Assembly (NCBI GenBank): GCA_022494885.1
Contig: JAGVSM010002433.1
Location: forward strand, 1-64,000
Reading direction: 5' to 3'
Origin: Micrasema longulum
Lineage: Eukaryota > Arthropoda > Insecta > Trichoptera > Brachycentridae
Length of the DNA stretch: 64,000 nt
Below, piece by piece: positions 59,401 through 64,000 of the stretch. The notes under the pieces are model-generated. The model searched no databases. It was not told the origin of the DNA and was given only the letters and a program-made list of their open reading frames with translations. Position 1 is the first letter of the stretch; every line of letters starts with the position of its first letter. The translations under genes and the position numbers were made by a program.

Positions 59401-62400
59401 ATCTATATTTCTCTGAAAACTGCACGTAAATCGGTTAAGCCGTTTAGGAGGAATACGGTGACATCACACGCACAGAGGAATTATATATATAAAGATAAGT
59501 GAAAAATGTCATACCACAAAGTTAAAAATGTTTTTGATAACAATAATAAAATGCTTTGACTTCCATATTCCCTTATTTAAGGTATCTTCCATCCCTGTTA
59601 TAATTTGTTAATAATACAATAATTTTAATTTATTTTATCTTAATAATTAAACCGATCATTGAAACAAAAATATTAATAATTTATAAAATTATGATATAAA
59701 TTAGGTATTCATATTCTAAAATATTAGTGAAAATCCACAACGAAAAGTTTTTGGATATTATAATGCGCTCAGTGCGGGATTTACCCGTCCCTATTTGAAG
59801 TTGTTCTACCAAAAGTTTATTTTGAACGTAATTTACCAAAACCAACCTAATTATTTAAGCTATCGGTGTACGCAAACCGACTTTTACATTTTTATATAAG
59901 CGTGTGTGCACGACCTCAACGAAAGAATTTTATACTTAAACATTTAAATTTCTTTAATTGATAGATTTATTTTACGTAAAAGTGGTTTAAAAAAACGTCA
60001 AATTACGTCAAATAAATTAAAGACATCAATCTAGTATGTCATGCAGATGATGCGGCAATAGTGGCTGAATCTGAAGACGACTTACAACTTACAACGCATG
60101 TTACACAAAATTCATATTGTATCCAAAAGGTTCAATATGTCTATTTCAGTTAATAAAACGAAAAGTTTAGCTAAAGCAAGACAGCCTAAAAGGTGTAAAC
60201 TGATTATTGACAATGAATCAATGAACAATTTGCAAGCTTCAGATAACTAGGAAATTATATACCCAGCCATAATGATTTGTACAACGAAGTCCGAGATCAA
60301 GTCAACAAAGCCTCTCAAGTGTCAGCATAAGAGATTATATGGAAAAATAAAAACGTGCGAATTGATGGCAAAAGTTGAAACACAATATAAGATATGTGTG
60401 AGATCCATTTTGACATATTCCTTAGAAACACGAGCGGATACCACGAGAACGAAGAACCTGCTGAGAGCATCAGAGATGAGGGTCCTCAGATCGATTACCG
60501 GAAACACTCTGCGCGACTGGGTCAGAAATGGCTTTATACGGGAAACGTGCGAAATCATCGAAGATGTAGTGTACTGGAGCAGATTGCACAGAAGATTCTG
60601 GAGAGACCACATAAATTAAATGAGCAGCGATAGACTGATGTCCATAGCCACGTTTCTTTGTTGTTCACATCTTTGTTAGGGACGATGTGAATGTACTACG
60701 GTACTGTTAGAGTTGCATAATTTGTTGTATTGGATTCTATGACTATAACTTGCTTCATCGGTCATCGCACTACTTTCAGGTAAATTATTTAGCACGTGCG
60801 GCATCGATCGATGGACCATGAACCCCACATATCAATGTAATTTATTTTCCTGGATACAAACTCGGCCTCGTGGTGTCATTACACCATTGTCAGTGCAATT
60901 GCTTACCATGCATGGGTCTCGGGTTCGATTCCCGACATGATTGATATGAAATATTTACTATATAGGGTGTTTTCACACTAGAATATTTCATTGTTCCGGG
61001 ACTGGTACCTGAAGCGTAAAATAGATCATCTCACCTTCGTGTATCAAAATTGATCAAGATACGCTGCAATTTGTATACCAATTCAGTGCCATATGCACCA
61101 TTATGTGTGTAACGGGAATGTTCATGTTGAATAATTATCTAATTGTAAACTTTATTAAATCTATCAAAACAGGCCCCTTGCCTCTTCAATCTAGAAAGAA
61201 ACATAGGGGGTATCGTCGATAACGGAATAATTGTATTAGAAATCGATCAACAAAGGAACACATCGCATCATTTTATTCTTGTTTTTGCTCTCCTGTAAAA
61301 ATTATCCTTTTTCGATGAGATCATTTTTTTCCGAATGTTCTTCATATGCACTTCCTCACGATATGATTTGTGTATTTTAAAAAAATATTGGAAGTGTAGA
61401 AATTGCAAAAAAATAATAAATCTCGAAGCTCTGATCTAAATCTTTCGACTACAGTACAGTTAAAAAACGAAAACTACAACTACTGCCTGATTACGGCTTT
61501 TTTATATTATTTATGATTCTTCTTTTCTTGTAAACTTTCGAACAATGGTTAAAAAATTAGGAGAGTATTCGGTCGTATAGAATTAGTAAGCTAATTTAAT
61601 GCTTGTGGTATTTTTCCTTTGAACACGCACATACTATTATATAAATGTACGAGTTTATATGCGGGTAATGATATATCTACATATAGGAAGCTAAAGACAG
61701 TATAATGGGGTAAGAATTCAGCTTGCGTATTCATACAGGTATAAAATTCGAAGGCAACTTAATGTTATTACGAGGGGGCATTTTTGAGAAAGGTTAATCA
61801 TGCCTAAATTCAATTTAGAAGAGGGAAATGTTAATAAAGTAAAGATATATTTTCATTTCAAGGGGGAATTCGTAGGGAGTTGTAATTTATTTATTTACGA
61901 CATAATTAACAATTATTCACTGTGTGGTTTTCATTTTGTGTACTTTTTGATATAATTACAAACTAGAACTAAAATAGAAATAATGCCGTTAAAAGAAGGA
62001 AATTTTATTTATTACACCAAACCACTAAAACTTAATGATTGATCAAATCACTAGTTAATCATGGGAAGCTAGAAACGTCCCTACATTGAAAAAAAGTCAT
62101 ACATTGGTTGAAAAACACATCGGAGTATTGAAATTAAATATCTTTTTCATTTTTAAACTAATCAACGGGTTATTTTATAAACCCTTGTTGATTGGTATAT
62201 AAGCCGTAATTACTTAAAAATATACTAACATCATAAATATAAAAAACCTCAAAATACTTAACAACAAAATATACATGCAGGTGATATTTATTTATGAGAG
62301 TTGAGACATTGTCATGTCGGTAGGTTTTATCTGTCGAAAAGTGAGCTAATTACGAGTATTTCACTTTTATGGTACTATAGGAATATATCCACCGAGCTAT

Positions 62401-64000
62401 TTTTCGATTCTTCGTTGTAAAGCCAAGCATTTTAGGTGTTGCTGAAAAAAAGCTAGTGTTAGTTCTGTAGTTTCCCGTGGCAAATAAAGTGTTAGTGCGA
62501 GTGTCACGATTCGGAATATTAATGTTTATTTAAGATAAAATATCTTGAGCATCCATCTTACTGGAAAAAATTGTTAAAGACCATTCAAGAAGCTGAAATT
62601 CTAGGCTAAAAATATGAAAGTATTCCAGTCTGTCTAAGTAATTATAAAAACTTCGGTAAGCAAATGTTCTAAAAAAATTACGATGATTCAATATGTGTTT
62701 GTAAGTTTTGCTTTTACAAGTATATTCGGGTTGTAGTTCTGTGGCTAGTGTCTCGGACTCACGGACCAAAGGTCCGTGGTTCGAATCCCACTCTACCCCA
62801 ACTCTATTTCATTTTCTAATAGTGAGTTATTTTCAACTCGTTGAAAATGGCCCTCAAAATTAAATATTTGGGTAAATCATAAAAACGCAAATATTTCTTT
62901 TTCTTTAAAAAAAAAAAAAAATAAAAGTTAAAAGCAGGAGATAAATTTAAAATGTCTTTAACAGATCTGATAATCTGTAGCTAACTTCGTAGTCAACAAT
63001 CATAATGGTGTTTCTGCGTATGGGTGACAAAAATTACAAATAGTGAAAAAAAAAAAAAAAATTACAAATAATTATCAACTTACAATAAAATACAAATGCT
63101 ATCTGTTTTTGCATAACTTATCAAAATAAAACATCCGTAAACGTAATTTAAAAAATGTTACTTTAACGTAAAAAATGCAACGTGACGCTGACAAAGCCAA
63201 TACTGGATCCGGCTCGAAGGACCGTGTTAACACTTGGAAGAGACGACTCTAGTTATTTAGATGATCTTGCGTTGATTTACTTAAAACTTTAATTTAAACT
63301 TACCAACAGAGTATAAAACTCTAACAATACTCGAGCAATTGATAATTAGATAGTTAATTAAACAACAAGGGATGTAGACCGTTATTTTTTCGATGGCTAT
63401 AAAGCACTGTAGGTTTACTGTGTGTGCGCATACTATTTTAAACTGATTTGGGATTTGTGAGATTAACTCGGATCATGTTACAAAATATTTACCCTAAATT
63501 GATACTCACGATCCCTTTATTATCTGAAGGAATTTACATGCTAAACACTGAAAGAAGGCAGTGTGGTCTGGGAGTCTCTTCGGAGATGTCAAATCAGCGT
63601 TGCCAACTCAGGAACTCCAGTGTTGCCAGTCGATAGCGATCGCTGGGTCTCGTTCTGATCTCGCTCTGTTCTAATGAGAGCTGTAGAATAGCGGTACAAA
63701 AAAATCACAATACTGACCTATAGCACTGGCGGGGTACTCTACCCCGTTGTACATTATCTGCTCCAGAGTGATGAGGGAGTAGATGAAAACGACTATAAGC
63801 AACGCGGGAGTGATGATGGCCCAGCACAGCCTCCAGTAAAAGCCGACACTGATCCCCAACATGAATTCGATATCGTCGCATACTTTGCGGACTCCTAAAA
63901 CCGAAAGAAAATATTTTAGACATTCGTTCGTGTTACCCATAGATCAGTCTGGTGATTTTGAATTATTGGTTTAATGAGAATTTGAACAGTGCGCGGTGAT
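50333..64000 (-). CDS. SLC6 gene B: second nutrient amino acid transporter, 3' part only
   Basis: Last three coding exons (63894-63718, 54286-54189, 50494-50333) of an SLC6 transporter whose 5' exons lie beyond the right edge. They encode TM11, TM12 and the cytoplasmic tail, ending IFNSVFGY. Lengths 177, 98 and 162 nt and phases 1, 1, 0 at the junctions equal those of gene A exactly, and the protein is clearly similar (about half the residues in the tail), so A and B are tandem paralogues. Introns here are larger (9.4 and 3.7 kb) and full of repeats. No break is seen in the visible part; whether the whole gene is intact cannot be judged. Expected role as for gene A: Na+-driven amino-acid uptake across the plasma membrane. 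Confidence 0.92.
50865..51218. repeat. Family F, opposed pair
   Basis: Plus segment to about 51015 (TCTAGACATTTACAGGG, CACGCTGTGTAACATTTACC), then minus-oriented words at 51130-51218 (ATTTCAGCTCTTTAAATTC, GGTAGAATGGTAAATG). Confidence 0.65.
51219..51979. other. Intron of gene B with SINE scraps
   Basis: 51223-51265 carries the family A 3' motif (GGTGCGGAAAGGGAATGG). 51765-51815 has GAGGTTCGAACCCCACTC, a family B B-box scrap. The rest is AT-rich. Confidence 0.45.
51980..52605 (-). mobile_element. LINE 3' part with RT C-terminus
   Basis: Minus strand: LLDKLVRLQNVYIRLILNF, KSNHITEYRTQLHWLSIRYR and SPVYVRELF, i.e. the C-terminal RT block. A 3' untranslated part with GGTTTGGGTAGGTTGGAGG and a CCACCC-rich end follows. 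Confidence 0.75.
52834..53369 (+). mobile_element. Helitron-like non-autonomous element
   Basis: The 5' region TACTAATATTATAAAAGC and the 3' end GGGTAAAGCCGCGGGTAAAAG then CTAG + T are the wording of a Helitron group common in insects. The GC-rich 3' hairpin is degenerate, and the expected 5' TC is not cleanly visible. Confidence 0.55.
53459..54094. mobile_element. hAT-like TIR element, diverged copy
   Basis: The ends CATAGAATTATAATATGCC and GGACTATTACAATTCTATG, and interior words GGACAACCTGACAGATGG-like, CACAACACGGCGTAATAG and GTTGCGTACTAAGCGACG, match 44394-45185. It has internal deletions (636 bp) and no matching flanking duplication. Confidence 0.75.
54189..54286 (-). CDS. SLC6 gene B exon with TM12
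   Basis: ASGWILSAIGIMQIPIFAFI then AVYKRKHIIGLKN. Acceptor TTTTACAG, donor AAAAAT/GTGAGT. 98 nt, as in gene A. Confidence 0.92.
55166..55552 (+). pseudogene. GIY-YIG endonuclease domain of the Penelope-like element
   Basis: LLRCGSCEAEYAGQMGRSFK then TRINEHFQSW: the CxxC pair, YAGQMGR (position of the YIG) and R..EH are the GIY-YIG signature found at the C-terminus of Penelope-like proteins. SNHVFD and LEILEINRLK are the later conserved blocks. The frame is open for 128 codons to a stop, but the element lacks its 5' half. Confidence 0.85.
55913..55955 (+). ncRNA. Hammerhead ribozyme-like motif (type I, minimal)
   Basis: Stem I ACCAGT / ACTGGT pairs perfectly (6 bp). The core CTGACGA fits CUGANGA. 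GAAA is followed by CCCGG, then TC, so the A15.1-U16.1 pair, a short stem III and cleavage base C17 (55949) are all in place. Stem II is weak: TCG GTCA CGA pairs but is offset from the core by unpaired TA and C. Penelope-like elements are known to carry such minimal hammerheads in their terminal repeats, which fits the position about 360 bp after the GIY-YIG frame. Confidence 0.6.
55961..56889. other. Intron of gene B, nothing assigned
   Basis: Contains GGTTAGTGGGATTGAGAGG-type G-rich words (56085-56130) and CTGCCCGCATC repeated at about 56350 and 56379. Overlapping short frames at 56428-56795 on both strands are not recognised. Confidence 0.4.
56890..57780 (-). mobile_element. L2/CR1-type LINE, RT C-terminus and 3' end
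   Basis: Minus strand: LLGVILNSDLSLDAQISR (about 57680), then the open frame 57575-57054 with NAFVVPRVDYCNGIYAGLP, LQSVLNAAARLIFGISKF, SAPEYLRELC and GERAFAVAGPTAWNA. The 3' end reads GCGCTATATAAGTTATCG and then ATT repeats. This frame is unusually well preserved compared with the other LINEs here, so it may be a younger insertion. Confidence 0.85.
58137..58298 (-). mobile_element. SINE family A, head and 5' body
   Basis: Minus strand: B box GGGTTCGATTCCTGGC, then body words matching TACCTGAAGCGTA-type sequence. The 3' GGAAAGGG tail is absent. Confidence 0.7.
58321..58699. mobile_element. Inverted-arm repeat with conserved hairpin (Penelope-type termini?)
   Basis: The left arm (58321-58440) and right arm (58590-58699) are inverted copies. 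Each holds TTGACGAAGAGAC / GTCTCGAAAC or its mirror (stem GAGAC/GTCTC at 58630-58645). The middle is G-rich on plus (GGGAAGGGGAAAAGGAGGG). Confidence 0.6.
58722..59041 (-). pseudogene. Possible processed retrocopy with poly(A) tail
   Basis: On the minus strand a Lys-rich frame (first ATG gives MCSVLRIGNNEATGLFRQRK..., about 74 codons) ends in a stop. About 20 nt later comes an A-run of roughly 20 (58722-58741 as T on plus). Such a frame plus A-tail suggests a retrotransposed mRNA fragment. I do not recognise the protein. Confidence 0.4.
59280..59495 (-). mobile_element. Helitron-type 5' terminus
   Basis: On the minus strand TCTTTATATATATAATTCC, preceded by A, resembles the Helitron start at 35319. 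The following GTATTCCTCCTAAACGGC and CGATTTACGTGCAG are words of the same kind of element. The 3' end was not found. Confidence 0.45.
60030..60640 (+). mobile_element. RTE-type LINE fragment (RT C-terminal part)
   Basis: VCHADDAAIVAESEDDLQ, SVNKTKSL, VRDQVNKASQVS and IDGKS mark the palm and thumb. Then RSITGNTLRDWVRNGFIRET and VVYWSRLHRRFWRDHIN (60485-60618) follow in another frame. Frameshifts are throughout. It is distinct from the RTE at 6928-8212. Confidence 0.75.
60864..61130 (+). mobile_element. SINE family A, full length
   Basis: CTCGGCCTCGTGGTGT, B box GGGTTCGATTCCCG, GGACTGGTACCTGAAGCGTA and ATATGCACCATTATGTGTG identify the family. Confidence 0.8.
61131..62732. other. Intron of gene B, nothing recognised
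   Basis: AT-rich. A stretch near 61768-61800 (GGGGGCATTTTTGAGAAAGG) faintly resembles family F. No coding frame. Confidence 0.45.
62733..62925 (+). mobile_element. SINE family B, well preserved
   Basis: TGTGGCTAGTGTCTCGGACT, then GGTCCGTGGTTCGAATCCC, AATAGTGAGTTATTTTCAAC and GAAAATGGCCCTC, with an A-rich end near 62910-62925. Confidence 0.8.
62926..63717. other. Intron of gene B, nothing recognised
   Basis: Immediately downstream of the gene B TM11 exon. Contains A-runs at about 62908-62921 and 63047-63060 and no supported feature. Confidence 0.45.
63718..63894 (-). CDS. SLC6 gene B exon with TM11
   Basis: GVRKVCDDIEFMLGISVGFY then WRLCWAIITPALLIVVFIYS and YNGVEYPASAIG. Retains the canonical CDDIEFMLG word better than gene A. 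Acceptor GGTTTTAG, donor ATAG/GTCAGT. Confidence 0.93.

Noticed and set aside
63448..63636. 62-codon plus ORF near the right edge
   Set aside because: Lies antisense within the gene B intron, with no recognisable content.
1..64000. CRISPR array or bacterial operon
   Set aside because: Spliced animal genes and eukaryotic retroelements throughout; direct repeats found are microsatellites or dispersed elements without regular spacers.

Overview
The window is an AT-rich, repeat-dense piece of insect nuclear genome. All bona fide genes are spliced, with GT/AG introns, and all lie on the minus strand. They are of insect type: an insect carboxylesterase and two genes of the insect nutrient-amino-acid-transporter branch of the SLC6 (neurotransmitter:sodium symporter) family. 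The transposon mix (RTE, Jockey/CR1-like LINEs, Penelope-like element, Helitrons, tRNA-derived SINEs, hAT-like and other TIR elements) and a short CCTAA run fit an insect. I cannot fix the order; the esterase wording around LDTPEIPGNAGLKDQ is reminiscent of moths, but that is only an impression.

Layout. 1-18.1 kb holds no host gene that I can recognise. It is a patchwork of decayed LINEs, SINEs and palindromic elements, some nested three deep. 18.1-20.2 kb is a complete three-exon carboxylesterase (541 aa, catalytic Ser/Glu/His all present). 20.2-22.6 kb is intergenic. 22.7-42.1 kb is a complete ten-exon SLC6 transporter (gene A, 600 aa); all exon junctions close in frame. 42-50.3 kb is its upstream region, with candidate 5' untranslated exons and mobile elements. 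50.3-64.0 kb holds the last three exons of a second SLC6 transporter (gene B), whose 5' part lies beyond the right edge. Genes A and B share intron positions and the exact lengths of their last three exons (177, 98 and 162 nt), so they are a head-to-tail tandem duplication. Their introns are filled with repeats, including a ~0.6 kb AAAAT microsatellite.

How the genes work together: the two transporters are probably plasma-membrane Na+-coupled amino-acid symporters of a nutrient-uptake cluster. The esterase is a separate hydrolase gene and shares only orientation with them.

The most interesting non-gene signal is a 43-nt sequence at 55913-55955, about 360 bp downstream of a Penelope-like GIY-YIG remnant. 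It carries every conserved hammerhead-ribozyme core position and a perfect 6-bp stem I. Other strong observations are: a TIR element with a perfect 8-bp target duplication (44394-45185); a 662-bp insertion with a perfect 12-bp duplication inside a LINE (15473-16134); a ~1.09-kb retroposon with an internal tRNA-like head (25070-26157); a family of ~100-bp palindromes; and a decayed duplicate of an SLC6 exon immediately downstream of the intact exon. All assignments come from reading the sequence; no database search was run.
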